Shown here: positions 1 to 9,501 of the stretch, in pieces
Layout of the letters: each line of letters opens with the position of its first letter
Numbering within the stretch: the first letter of the stretch is position 1
Assembly: GCA_949840805.1 (NCBI GenBank)
Contig: CATKXR010000002.1
Span: 1 to 64,000, forward strand
Length of the DNA stretch: 64,000 nucleotides
Reading direction: 5' to 3'
Source of the DNA: an uncultured Lachnospiraceae bacterium
GTDB taxonomy: Bacteria; Bacillota; Clostridia; Lachnospirales; Lachnospiraceae
The notes under the pieces: generated by a model
What the model was told of the DNA's origin: nothing
Databases searched by the model: none
Seen by the model: the letters and a program-made list of their open reading frames with translations, nothing else
Translations under genes and position numbers: made by a program

Positions 1-360
1 CCCGGGTAGGCAGGCCCGCCTTCGCCGGGGTTGGGAAGAGGGATGACCGGTTCATGGCCGTTGGAATCATTGCCCGGGTAGGCAGGCCCGCCCTCGCCGG
101 GGTTGGGAAGAGGGATGACCGGTTCATTACCATTGGAATCATTGCCCGGATAAACGGGTCCGCCTTCGCCAGGATTGGGAAGGGGAATGACCGGTTCGTA
201 TCCGTTGGAACCATTACCTGGATAAACAGGCCCGCCTTCGCCGGGGTTGGGAAGGGGGATGACCGGTTCGTGACCGTTGAAACCATTGCCCGGATAGACA
301 GGCCCGCCCTCGCCGGGGTTGGGAAGGGGAATGACCGGTTCCGAAGCAGTGGAATCAATA
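1..360. repeat. Five tandem copies of a 72-bp unit (24 codons)
   Basis: Unit starts at 1, 73, 145, 217 and 289 with near-identical sequence (ccc/tgg(g/a)ta...ccgcc..cgcc.gg.ttgggaag.gg.atgaccggtt). Confidence 0.9.
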
Positions 361-542
361 TTGCTTGTGGTGACAAGGCTGTTGTCTTCAGAATTTGAAA
401 GAGGAAGAACCGGCTCCACAGTGCCAGAACTGATGTTAGAATAAACGGCTCCTCCTTCGTTAGTGGAAAGGGGAGTCACAAATTCCGGCTCCATCTGGTT
501 TATGTTGGGGGTTCCATTATAGTGACTATCATTATCAGCCAT
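1..542 (-). CDS. Repeat-rich hypothetical protein (24-aa PVIPLPNPGEGGPVYPGNxxNGxE repeats), truncated by window edge
   Basis: Reverse complement from ATG at 540-542 reads MADNDSHYNGTPNINQMEPEFVTPLSTNEGGVYSN... followed by tandem PVIPLPNPGEGGPVYPG units with no stop to position 1; GAGGAA RBS upstream. Confidence 0.8.
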   Translation of the reverse strand, partial: MADNDSHYNGTPNINQMEPEFVTPLSTNEGGAVYSNISSGTVEPVLPLSNSEDNSLVTTSNIDSTASEPVIPLPNPGEGGPVYPGNGFNGHEPVIPLPNPGEGGPVYPGNGSNGYEPVIPLPNPGEGGPVYPGNDSNGNEPVIPLPNPGEGGPAYPGNDSNGHEPVIPLPNPGEGGPAYP

Positions 543-665
543 AAAAATTCCTCAGTAGGTTTTTAATTTACTGTATGAAAACAGGTTTTTCCAAGTTCCT
601 GGGGGAAAGAAAATTATTAACAAATTTTAAAATTTATTTGGTACATAGATGATGTATATACATAG

Positions 666-694
666 AAAAAACTCCTGCAAAAAACAGGAGTTTT
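666..694 (-). terminator. Rho-independent terminator downstream of tRNA-Thr
   Basis: AAAACTCCTG / CAGGAGTTTT hairpin with T-run in the minus direction. Confidence 0.7.
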
Positions 695-735
695 CAATAC
701 CCTCATTTTATCAGGGGTTCCGCTATTTTCAAAAA

Positions 736-808
736 AGCTGCTGACGGGAATCGGACCCGTGACCTCCGCACTACCAATGCGACGCTCTACCGACTGAGCC
801 ACAGCAGC
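736..808 (-). tRNA. tRNA-Thr (anticodon GGT)
   Basis: Minus strand GCTGCTG-TG-GCTCAGTCGGTAGAGC-G-TCGCA-TTGGTAG-TGCGG-...-ACGGG-TCCGATT-CCCGT-CAGCAGC folds as a cloverleaf. Confidence 0.9.
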
Positions 809-910
809 ATTCCTTATTCGTCCGTTCTCGACTTTCTGAACGAACCTTTCATATATTATCATGCCAGTTGAAGTTTGTCAACTATATTTTTTGTTTTTTG
901 CAAAAATTGA

Positions 911-963
911 TTGACAAACATATGTTCTGATGGTACAATACAACATATAAGAACAAATGTTTG
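911..963 (+). promoter_or_regulatory. Sigma-A promoter with two LexA/DinR-like boxes
   Basis: TTGACA-17-TACAAT; AAACATATGTTC between -35 and -10, and GAACAAATGTTT just downstream. Confidence 0.5.
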
Positions 964-1096
964 CTGCGTTTCCTGTTACAGAAAACCGGAAATACTGTTA
1001 TGGAAACAGAATCTTTCAGATATCTTGACAGCTATCGGAGGATATCTGCTTGAAAATATTTACCAAAAGCGCTCTGTGCAGATAAGGAGGAGCCCT

Positions 1097-1363
1097 ATGA
1101 TTATTACAAAGAATAATTTGGATGAGGTTCTTTTTGAGAACCACGATGCAAGACTGCTGATCCAGGAGGTTGTGACGAATACAAGCGCGAACCTTTATTA
1201 TTACCATGATGTGGAGATTTCCGTGAGAATGGCCATCGATATCTACAACCGGGCATATAAGGCCGATGAGGAGGACAGCTTTTACAGTGTATCGTTTCTT
1301 AATCACTTTAAGAACCATGCTTCCGGAGATTATCCGAAGGCCGGGATTTGTTCAGCGTGCTAA
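1097..1363 (+). CDS. Small hypothetical protein (88 aa)
   Basis: ATG at 1097 preceded by aaggagg; MIITKNNLDEVLFENHDARLLIQEVV... Confidence 0.6.
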   Translation: MIITKNNLDEVLFENHDARLLIQEVVTNTSANLYYYHDVEISVRMAIDIYNRAYKADEEDSFYSVSFLNHFKNHASGDYPKAGICSAC

Positions 1364-1550
1364 AAGAACCCTTAAGAAATAATCTCCTTTCACTTTTATG
1401 GGATATACAAGCAAAAGCTCTGTCTTATTATATCGGCTTTTTACATTTTTGTATTGGTGAGACGGGTGCCAAAATCGGAATTTGGGGCGTGATATTTTTT
1501 GCGGCATTTCCGAAAAACTCAGTAATTAATTGCTGACTGTGTATTTAATT

Positions 1551-1596
1551 TAGTATTGACTTAATTAAATCAAATGATATAATTAAGCCAATACTA
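1551..1596. promoter_or_regulatory. Long palindromic operator/promoter upstream of ArsR-type regulator
   Basis: TAGTATTGACTTAATTA...TAATTAAGCCAATACTA near-perfect inverted repeat containing TTGACT and TATAAT. Confidence 0.65.
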
Positions 1597-1618
1597 ATTT
1601 TTTTATAGGAAGGCTGAT

Positions 1619-1945
1619 ATGAAAGCAGAAGAGCTGATAAAGGCGATTGGCGAACCAATGCGGTATAGGATTCTGCAGCAGTTGTTGCTGAGAAAACACT
1701 GTGTTCGTTCTCTTTCGAAAAAGATGGGGGTAACGGAGTCCGCAATATCTCAGCATCTCAAAGTTATGAAAGAAGCCGGCCTTGTTTATGGTGAAAAGTA
1801 TGGTTATCATACCCATTATTATCCCAGCCGGGAGGCTGTAGATTTACTTGCGGATACATTTAAAGCTATGCAGAGGCAGTCCCGGGAACTAAAGCGGGAC
1901 AGTCCGGTATGCCAATGTGAATGGAAGGAGGATAAAAGCAGATGA
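1619..1945 (+). CDS. ArsR-family HTH transcriptional regulator
   Basis: IKAIGEPMRYRILQQLL...LSKKMGVTESAISQHLKVMKEAGLV winged helix. Confidence 0.85.
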   Translation: MKAEELIKAIGEPMRYRILQQLLLRKHCVRSLSKKMGVTESAISQHLKVMKEAGLVYGEKYGYHTHYYPSREAVDLLADTFKAMQRQSRELKRDSPVCQCEWKEDKSR

Positions 1946-2529
1946 ATCAAATAGCGGATTTATTTTTAACATTCAGCCGGATAGGGGCATTTACTTTTGG
2001 CGGCGGCTATGCTATGATTTCTCTTCTTGACCATGAGTGTGTTGAAAAAAAGAAGTGGCTGACATCAGATGAATTTATGGAAGTGATCGTGATTGCGGAG
2101 TCAACGCCAGGACCCATTGCCATAAATTGTGCGACCTATACAGGATACAAAATAGCAGGTATGTGCGGCGCTGTTTCTGCGACAGTTGGCATAGCGCTCC
2201 CGTCATTTCTTATTCTCCTTGTGATATCGAATTTTTTTGAAAATATATTGGCAGTACCCCTTATCTCAAATGCATTTCGGGGGATACGGATTGCGGTTTC
2301 AATCTTAATCATCCAGGCTGCAGTAAAAATGATAAGAAAAATGATGAAAAATTCCCCTGGCAGAAAACAACAATTGCCAATCACTATCGTTTCCTTTGCT
2401 GCGGCTCTTTCGCTGAATATCTGCAGTTTACATATTTCTACCGTCTGTTTTATTCTTTGCAGCGGCATCATAGGATTATTACTTTTCGGAAGTGTCAGAA
2501 AAGGACAGGCAAGGGGGGATAAACAGTGA
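1942..2529 (+). CDS. ChrA-family (chromate) transporter subunit
   Basis: FSRIGAFTFGGGYAMISLLDHE...AESTPGPIAINCATYTGYKIAG. Confidence 0.85.
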   Translation: MNQIADLFLTFSRIGAFTFGGGYAMISLLDHECVEKKKWLTSDEFMEVIVIAESTPGPIAINCATYTGYKIAGMCGAVSATVGIALPSFLILLVISNFFENILAVPLISNAFRGIRIAVSILIIQAAVKMIRKMMKNSPGRKQQLPITIVSFAAALSLNICSLHISTVCFILCSGIIGLLLFGSVRKGQARGDKQ

Positions 2530-3083
2530 TATATGTTAAGCTGTTTTTTGAGTTCTTAAAAATCGGACTGTTTTCTTTTGGGGGCGCCTATGGGGCGATT
2601 CCTCTGATTCAGGAGGTTGTTACAAGAAATAACTGGGCGGACGCAGAGATGTTTGCCAACCTCGTGGCTCTTAGTGAGGCTACTCCCGGCCCCATTATGG
2701 TAAATATGTCCACTTATATCGGAAACCGGCAGGCAGGGTTTTCGGGCGCCGTTTGTTCGACTGCCGGTGTGATTTTTCCGTCGTTTATTATCATTTTGAT
2801 TGTGACAACCCTCTTCCGGAATTTTTTGAAGAGGAGGAACGTACAGGCGGCATTAAAAGGAATCAAGCCTTGTTTGATGGGCATTATCCTGGCCACTGGT
2901 ATATACATGGCAGCCTCCGTGTGTATTTCCGAAGATTTCGTATCTGTTGATATACTAACATGTATGATTTTTCTTTTTTTGGGTGCTGTTATTATGTTAT
3001 ATCGCAGATTTCAAAAGAAAGAGTTTCCGCCTATTGCATTAATATTACTTGCCGCGGTTTGCGGCGCCGTTTTTTACAGATAG
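2526..3083 (+). CDS. ChrA-family (chromate) transporter subunit
   Basis: LKIGLFSFGGAYGAIPLIQEVV...SEATPGPIMVNMSTYIGNRQAG; overlaps previous ORF. Confidence 0.85.
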   Translation: MIYVKLFFEFLKIGLFSFGGAYGAIPLIQEVVTRNNWADAEMFANLVALSEATPGPIMVNMSTYIGNRQAGFSGAVCSTAGVIFPSFIIILIVTTLFRNFLKRRNVQAALKGIKPCLMGIILATGIYMAASVCISEDFVSVDILTCMIFLFLGAVIMLYRRFQKKEFPPIALILLAAVCGAVFYR

Positions 3084-3171
3084 GTGGTACAGGAAATTTT
3101 TATAGTAGGGATTTTAGCAGGGATTGGAAAAACTTTCCAAAAATAAATCTAATTATATAAGGGCTAACTTG

Positions 3172-3202
3172 AAACCATGGGATTTACATCCATGGTTTTT
3201 TT
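3172..3202 (+). terminator. Rho-independent terminator
   Basis: AAACCATGG-gatttacat-CCATGGTTTTTTT. Confidence 0.75.
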
Positions 3203-3375
3203 GAGTATTTTATGCAAATCATACAAAATATGAAGCTATTTTTACGGGAAAATACACATAGACATTTAAAATAAATATTATTATAATAAGTCTGTAAACA
3301 AAATTAGACCTAATTTCAACCCTTTGTTTTCTGGCGGGTGAAAAGCAGGTGAAAAAATGGAACAGAGGAAGGATA

Positions 3376-4092
3376 ATGGAAGAACAAATTCGTACAGGCG
3401 CTGAATTGCTGGCGGATGAGATTGCGCAGAAAATAAAGGCCAAAATCCAAAACCAGCAATATAAGGCAGGGCAGCGACTGACGGTGAGGCTTTTGTGTGA
3501 AGAATATGGCACCAGTGAAACGCCGGTAAAGCAGGCATTAAACCAACTGGTCACTACCGGCCTCGTGGTTTCTATTCCCAAGTGTGGGATGCGGGTGCGC
3601 GAATTTAATTTCCAGGATATGAAAAATAATTGGGAAGCCCGAATGATGATCGAGCAGTTCTGTGCCGTATCAGCGGTAGAACTGGCCCGCCACAGTGAAG
3701 ATTTTGTCAGCCGCGTCCAGGATATACTGCGTATTTCCAATGAAGAGTATAAAAGGTGCATTCAGGACTATACCAAAGAGAACATTAATCTGGTCCACGA
3801 GCATGACCGTGTACTTCATTCAGAACTGGTAAAGTGTTGCCAGAATGCCCAGATTATGGACATGTATAACAGCCTGAACGCCCATGCAGGTATGTTCATG
3901 GGCTATGACTGCCATACCCCGGAAACCCTGCGGGAGGTGCAGGCCCAGCATACGGCTATTGTGAACCAGCTTGTTCTTTGTGATGTGGAAGGGCTGAAAA
4001 AAGAGATTGAACGCCATATATACTCGACGCTTCAGATCTACCGGCAGGCAAAGATGAGGCTTGCGCCAGAAAGGCAGAAAACAGGGAGATAG
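3376..4092 (+). CDS. GntR-family transcriptional regulator
   Basis: LADEIAQKIKAKIQNQQYKAGQRLTVRLLCEEYGTSETPVKQALNQLVTTGLV; start moved to ATG with RBS. Confidence 0.8.
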   Translation: MEEQIRTGAELLADEIAQKIKAKIQNQQYKAGQRLTVRLLCEEYGTSETPVKQALNQLVTTGLVVSIPKCGMRVREFNFQDMKNNWEARMMIEQFCAVSAVELARHSEDFVSRVQDILRISNEEYKRCIQDYTKENINLVHEHDRVLHSELVKCCQNAQIMDMYNSLNAHAGMFMGYDCHTPETLREVQAQHTAIVNQLVLCDVEGLKKEIERHIYSTLQIYRQAKMRLAPERQKTGR

Positions 4093-4096
4093 CTAA

Positions 4097-5053
4097 ATGA
4101 AAACAGACCGCTTAATCGGAATCTTAACGATTCTGCTGCAAAAGGAAAAAACAACGGCTCCTGAACTAGCGAAACGATTTGAAGTCTCAAGGCGGACGAT
4201 CAACCGCGACATAGAAGATATCTGCAAAGCCGGGATACCGGTTGTGGCCACACAGGGACATGGCGGTGGCATTTCCATAGCGGCCGGCTACAAATTCGAT
4301 TCCTCATTCTTTACAAAAGATGAGCTGCAGGCCGTTTTTGCAGGCGTCAGAGGAATGGACAGCGTATCCCGGCGTTCCGCATTTGCCGGCCTTTATGACA
4401 AACTTCGGGGACAGGGGCAGGGCGTGGCCGCAGAGGATATAATCTTCATTGACCTGTCTTCCCATTACCAGGCTTCTCTCACGCAGAAAATCGAAAAGAT
4501 CAAGACGGCAATTCTCGCTAAACACATTGTTTGGTTTCAATACTACTATGAAAAAGGTGAAATGAAACGGCGGATTGAGCCATACCGACTGATTTTTAAG
4601 TGGTCCTCCTGGTATGTGTTTGGTTTTTGCCTGGACAGGCAGGCATACCGCCTGTTCAAGTTAAATCGTCTCTGGGATCTGCAGATAGAAGAGGAAATAT
4701 TTGAAGAAAGACAAATTCCGGAAGAAGAATTGTCCTTTGGGGATTATCTTGCAGAGGGAAACATTCATCTAAAGGCAGTATTTGCCCCCAGTGAAAAGCA
4801 TCGCCTGATGGAAGAATACGGGGTGGACAGTTATTCTGTGGGGGAGGACAACAAGTTGTTGTTTGAGCGGGATTTTGCCAGCTATGAAAATATGCAGAAC
4901 TGGATATTCAGCTTTGGGGATAAAGTTACGGTATTAGCGCCGGAGAAACTGCAGGAAGAAAGAAAAAAACAGGCAGAAAATATTCTTAGAAACGATTTCC
5001 AGATATCTTTCCGGACAGAAAATAATTTTCAGGACAGAGAACATGACAGATAG
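4097..5053 (+). CDS. HTH/WYL-domain (YafY-like) regulator
   Basis: LIGILTILLQKEKTTAPELAKRFEVSRRTINRDIEDICKAGIPVVATQGHGGG N-terminus and WYL-type C-terminal region. Confidence 0.85.
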   Translation: MKTDRLIGILTILLQKEKTTAPELAKRFEVSRRTINRDIEDICKAGIPVVATQGHGGGISIAAGYKFDSSFFTKDELQAVFAGVRGMDSVSRRSAFAGLYDKLRGQGQGVAAEDIIFIDLSSHYQASLTQKIEKIKTAILAKHIVWFQYYYEKGEMKRRIEPYRLIFKWSSWYVFGFCLDRQAYRLFKLNRLWDLQIEEEIFEERQIPEEELSFGDYLAEGNIHLKAVFAPSEKHRLMEEYGVDSYSVGEDNKLLFERDFASYENMQNWIFSFGDKVTVLAPEKLQEERKKQAENILRNDFQISFRTENNFQDREHDR

Positions 5054-5214
5054 CTGTCGTGTTTTGTGTGCTATGATAATGATATTCTCATAGTAATTCC
5101 GGTACCTGCCTTGCGGCGGATTTTGTATAAGGGATTGTCCCTAAGGCAGGTATCGGAAAATTCTGAGAGTAAAGACATTAGGAACTGTAGGAAAGTAGAA
5201 AGCACAAGGAGAAA

Positions 5215-5481
5215 ATGTTTATGGTTGAATCAAGATGCGGTATTTTATGCAGCGCGTGTCCTTATCAGGATCAAATGGGCTGTAAAGGATGCCTGAAGAT
5301 TACAAAGCCCTTCTGGGGGGATAGCTGTCCTGTAAAATCCTGCTGTGAGGAAAGAACACATGAGCATTGCGGGCGATGTGAGGATTTCCCCTGCAGCCTG
5401 CTGAAGCAGTTTGCTTATGATGAAGAGCAGGGAGACAACGGAAAGCGGATAGAGCAATGTAAAAAGTGGATGGGGAAATAA
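5215..5481 (+). CDS. DUF3795-like Cys-rich small protein
   Basis: ESRCGILCSACPYQDQMGCKGCLKI...CGRCEDFPCSLLKQF. Confidence 0.7.
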   Translation: MFMVESRCGILCSACPYQDQMGCKGCLKITKPFWGDSCPVKSCCEERTHEHCGRCEDFPCSLLKQFAYDEEQGDNGKRIEQCKKWMGK

Positions 5482-5494
5482 GAAAGGGCAGTCC

Positions 5495-7219
5495 TCAATA
5501 CCAGCTTTCCAGTTTATCAAAATACACGGTTGGCTCTGTACCCCAAAGCCCGATATTTCCGTTCATACGGACAGAGAAGCCGCGGCCGTCTTCGCTGACT
5601 GCCAGATCCGCTCCATGACTCATCAGATAATGCCAGGCGTCGCCTGCCGTCATTTTCCGTACATAATTGGGCAGGGAATAGTCGCCGAACCGGGTATAGG
5701 ACTCTGCATAGCTGTAGACGGGGAGATAGAGGCGGCAGAGGACCTCCCCGGTGCCGTCACGATACATGGTGTGCCAGGCGCCTTCATAATCATCCCAATC
5801 TTCGCACAGTTTTTCGTAAGACGGCCCCCATTCCTCATATTGCTGCGGGGTCAGGTTCCAGGCTTCGTAGTGAAACGCATAGATCATGTACGCTTCCCGA
5901 ATCTGAGCCTTTAACTCCGCGGCGTCCATGGTCCAGGGCTCGTAAAACTGAGGGGCCGGGAAGGGAAAGCCGTATACCCCGCCCTGAAGGAGGACATCGG
6001 GAAACAAAAGATTTTTACCGCAGATGCCTACGGAAGAAAGGTGTGTCAGCTCCTGGTGTTCCCGGAACATCCGGGCCACGGTTTCGCAGAAGGCATCCAC
6101 ATGATCGATATCCGGGTAATATAATACCCCGTGTGGTTCCGTTTGGCCGCCGCCGTATTCGGCCTGTCCACAGTCCAGGCCGTACTGGCTGGCATAATAT
6201 GCCAAAAGGAGAGGGCTGTAGTTTTCCTTTATCTGATAGGAGCGGTCCTGTTCCATGTATGCGACATCGGCAGTGACCAGAAGGTCAGGGTGGGAGAGGG
6301 GGTGGAATGTATAGCGGATTTCTCCGTATGACAGCCTTTTTGTTTTTTTCGGCTTGGAGAATCCGGTTTCCGGATATTGCTGTTCCATGTACCGGATCAG
6401 GTATTGGCGTCCCCCCTCTCTCTTGTATAAAAGATCCAGCGGAATCAGCAGGCAGACCAACAGAATGGCTGCCGCCAGAAGCTTTTGGTAGAAACGTCGT
6501 TTTTTCTCATATGCCTGATGCCTCTGGGACTCCACAAGCGCTTTTTTTTCTTGTTCCACCGCCTGGTGAAGGCATTTCCAAAGCTTTTGAAGTTCGCCCT
6601 GGTACTTATTTTCCTCATTATCTTCTTCCCGGAAGCCGTAGGCATCCCAAAAAAGCAGCTTCATCTCATTGCCGCCATAGAAGAACCTGCGGTCTATATT
6701 TTCCGTGAGAAATTTCAGAAGCTGTGGATTCCAGCGGATGTTCTGAAAATCCTCCGAAGCCAGGTAGTCCTTCCACCAGGCCAGTACTTGGGCATTTTTG
6801 TAGGGGCTCCTTTCCTCCTCCCAGTGCTTGAAAAAGGCAGCAAGGAGCTCCTGCTGCTTTTCCTGACGGGTGGCAAAGTAGGTGAGGAGTTCCGGGGAGG
6901 TATCCTGCTGCAGGGACAATCGCGGCTTCCGTCCTGTATTCCCCTGGATGAAACCTCTCTCTTGCCGGGAGCTGCCGTGATCCGAGGTGTTATTTTGCTT
7001 CTGAGTATTCTGCGGCCCAAAATCCGCCCCGGTGGATTCGGAGCCGCTGCCAGGGGCCTTTTTCGCATAGTTCAGCGCCGCCTGATAAGCCTCATAAAGC
7101 TGTTTAAATTCCTCTGGTTTTTCTTCCGGGTGGAATCGCCTGCTTTGGGCGGCATATGCTTTTTGGATAGCTTTTTTGTCCGTGGTAGGAGCTATGTCCA
7201 GTCTTTCCCATATATTCAT
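5495..7219 (-). CDS. J-domain protein (HPE variant) with C-terminal region after a TM segment
   Basis: MNIWERLDIAPTTDKKAIQKAYAAQSRRFHPEEKPEEFKQLYEAYQAAL; hydrophobic LLAAAILLVCLLIPLDLLY. Confidence 0.75.
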   Translation of the reverse strand: MNIWERLDIAPTTDKKAIQKAYAAQSRRFHPEEKPEEFKQLYEAYQAALNYAKKAPGSGSESTGADFGPQNTQKQNNTSDHGSSRQERGFIQGNTGRKPRLSLQQDTSPELLTYFATRQEKQQELLAAFFKHWEEERSPYKNAQVLAWWKDYLASEDFQNIRWNPQLLKFLTENIDRRFFYGGNEMKLLFWDAYGFREEDNEENKYQGELQKLWKCLHQAVEQEKKALVESQRHQAYEKKRRFYQKLLAAAILLVCLLIPLDLLYKREGGRQYLIRYMEQQYPETGFSKPKKTKRLSYGEIRYTFHPLSHPDLLVTADVAYMEQDRSYQIKENYSPLLLAYYASQYGLDCGQAEYGGGQTEPHGVLYYPDIDHVDAFCETVARMFREHQELTHLSSVGICGKNLLFPDVLLQGGVYGFPFPAPQFYEPWTMDAAELKAQIREAYMIYAFHYEAWNLTPQQYEEWGPSYEKLCEDWDDYEGAWHTMYRDGTGEVLCRLYLPVYSYAESYTRFGDYSLPNYVRKMTAGDAWHYLMSHGADLAVSEDGRGFSVRMNGNIGLWGTEPTVYFDKLESWY

Positions 7220-7271
7220 GGTGACGGAGATTCCTTTCGTCTCATTTTAGATACAGGCGGCAATGGCAGTT

Positions 7272-8948
7272 CTACAGCCCTTCCAGACGGTCAAAAATCT
7301 CCTGGGCGGCCTTGAGACAGTTGATGATCTGCTGGTCGTTTTGGGTGAGGAGGGCATTATGGATCATTTGGATGGCATCTGCAGCCTGCTGCCGTCTCGG
7401 CCCAAGGAGCTGGGCAAACAGCCGCTCCCCCCGGGCTAAGACCAGACGGGTACGGATCCCGCCGGGCGGCATCAGCTTGTAGGACTGTAATGCCTCCAGC
7501 CGCTCATCGAGTTCTTCCTGGGACATCCGCAGATGGTCGCTGGCGAGCATCTTTTTTCTCACCTGTTTTTTCTGGTGGTCGGTCACTTCAACCTCCAGGA
7601 TTCCGTTGATATCATAGGAAAAGCAGACCTCAATATGGGCCTGTCCGGCGGGAACCGGCAGGATGTCCATCTCAATGGCCCCCAGCTTAATGTTGTCACG
7701 GCAATAATAGGCTTCTCCCTGGAAGATGCCGATGCAGATGTGAGATTGGTTGTCATAGCTGTTAGTATAACACCTGGTCTTGGAGCAGGGAAGGATACTG
7801 TTTCGCTCAATAATCGGTGACAGAATAGGATTGTCCGTATCCGAATGGTTCACCACATCGGTTCCCAAGGTAAAGGGACAGATATCGGTCAGAACAAGAT
7901 CGTGGATATCTTGCTGCCGCGTCTTGATTCCGGCATAGATTCCTGCGCCCATGGCAACCACCTCATCCGGTGAACCGATGATGCAGGGCTTCTTTTTTAG
8001 TAAGGTCTGCAGGTAGAAAGAAATGACCGGCATTTTGGAGGAACCGCCCACCAGGACCACCTGGTCAATATCCCCGGACGCCCGGTCGCTGTCCCTTAAG
8101 GCACTTTCGACCACCTGGCTGACGCGGTCGAAAATCCCCTGACAAAGTTCTGCCAGCTCTACATGGGTGATGGTCATTTTTTTGTTTTCGGCCTCCCAGA
8201 CAAGATCGGCCTTGTTTTTGCCGGTTAGCTGCCGTTTGCAGTCTTCTGCCAGACGAAGGAGAGAGAACTGGCAGGCCGGGTCCAGATTGTCATAATCCAT
8301 CTGATGCAGGGAGCAGAATCTGCGGGCAATGATTTCGTCAAAGTCATCGCCGCCTAAGCGGTTGTCGCCGCTGACGGCGATAATCTCAATCACATTGTCA
8401 AAATAGTCTACAATGGACACATCCAGCGTCCCGCCGCCAAAGTCAAACACCAGATAGCTTCCCTCCTCCTTTCCGCTTATACGGCTGGCGGCCAGGGCAG
8501 CGGCGGATGGCTCATTGACCAGCCGTTCCACATGAAGGCCGGCCAGGCTGCCGGCTTCCTTAGTGGCATACCGCTGATGGTCATTAAAATATGCCGGGAC
8601 GCTGATGACGGCTTCTGTTACTTTTTCTCCCAGAAAACGCTCCGCATCCTCTTTTAACTGCCGCAGGACAAAGGAGGAAAGCTCCTGGGGAGTAAATTCC
8701 TGCCCGGCCAGCAAAAACACTTTGCTTGTTCCCATAAAACGCTTGAAGGAGGAGGCGGAGGCTTCCGGATGGGAGATAAGCCGTTCCCTTGCCACAGATC
8801 CAACAAGGATTTTGCCGTCCTGGTCTATGCTGACCACACTGGGAGTCAGAACCTGTCCCAGAGGATTGGGGATCAGGAGCGGTTTGCCGTTTTTACAGAC
8901 GCAGGCCAGACTGTTTGTGGTTCCCAAATCAATTCCGATGATTGCCAT
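7272..8948 (-). CDS. Hsp70/DnaK-like protein with shortened C-terminus
   Basis: [14 protein letters not shown]..., [50 protein letters not shown]. Confidence 0.9.
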   Translation of the reverse strand: MAIIGIDLGTTNSLACVCKNGKPLLIPNPLGQVLTPSVVSIDQDGKILVGSVARERLISHPEASASSFKRFMGTSKVFLLAGQEFTPQELSSFVLRQLKEDAERFLGEKVTEAVISVPAYFNDHQRYATKEAGSLAGLHVERLVNEPSAAALAASRISGKEEGSYLVFDFGGGTLDVSIVDYFDNVIEIIAVSGDNRLGGDDFDEIIARRFCSLHQMDYDNLDPACQFSLLRLAEDCKRQLTGKNKADLVWEAENKKMTITHVELAELCQGIFDRVSQVVESALRDSDRASGDIDQVVLVGGSSKMPVISFYLQTLLKKKPCIIGSPDEVVAMGAGIYAGIKTRQQDIHDLVLTDICPFTLGTDVVNHSDTDNPILSPIIERNSILPCSKTRCYTNSYDNQSHICIGIFQGEAYYCRDNIKLGAIEMDILPVPAGQAHIEVCFSYDINGILEVEVTDHQKKQVRKKMLASDHLRMSQEELDERLEALQSYKLMPPGGIRTRLVLARGERLFAQLLGPRRQQAADAIQMIHNALLTQNDQQIINCLKAAQEIFDRLEGL

Positions 8949-9141
8949 TTATTGGATGCCTCCGTTATTTTTATGATATTTGTTGTTTGGAGAGTGCGGT
9001 TACTCTAACGATTATAGGCGATTTTTCCTAAAAAGTCAAAAAAGATAAAATTTTTAAAAAATTCTGAATGGATTTGCCTGCCTCAATCGTATTCCTATTG
9101 AAGCCGGAAAAAGCTATCAATCATGAATGGAGATTAAAGAT

Positions 9142-9483
9142 ATGAAAAAAACATTTGCAGGAATTTTGACAGCAGCATTCGTATTGGGGTTGGGAGTCAC
9201 CAGCGCATTCGCGGCAGGAAGAGGGTGCCATTCTCATGGAGGACACCACGGGGGAGCCTGTGATTATGCTTATTCCTCCTGCCTGTATGCGGATGAGGAC
9301 GGAGATGGGATCTGCGACTACTGCGGGATGAGCAGCAGTGATGAAAATTGGCATGGCGTTCATTTTGTTGATGCCAATAACGATGGAATTTGTGATTATT
9401 ATGCAGACGGCACTTGTCCTCATAATGGTTCCGGGTATGGCCATCATGACGGGTATGTGAGACATGGAAGGTACTGCCGATAG
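9142..9483 (+). CDS. Secreted His-rich protein with EF-hand/dockerin-like loops
   Basis: Signal peptide MKKTFAGILTAAFVLGLGVTSAFA; DEDGDGICDYC and DANNDGICDYY loops; HSHGGHHGG. Confidence 0.7.
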   Translation: MKKTFAGILTAAFVLGLGVTSAFAAGRGCHSHGGHHGGACDYAYSSCLYADEDGDGICDYCGMSSSDENWHGVHFVDANNDGICDYYADGTCPHNGSGYGHHDGYVRHGRYCR

Positions 9484-9501
9484 GATGAATGGAGTTTCAG
9501 A

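Noticed and set aside
1-360. Possible CRISPR array from regularly spaced repeats
   Set aside because: Repeats are contiguous 72-bp coding units without unique spacers, and there are no cas genes.
54-398. 114-aa plus-strand ORF in the ORF track (MAVGIIARVGRPALAGVGKRDD...)
   Set aside because: Antisense shadow of the 72-bp repeats; the minus-strand frame has the RBS, start and sensible protein repeats.
617-862. 81-aa minus ORF
   Set aside because: Overlaps the tRNA-Thr gene and its terminator; not a credible CDS.
6485-7315. 276-aa plus ORF antisense to the J-protein gene
   Set aside because: Shadow ORF; the minus frame has clear J-domain and operon context with Hsp70.
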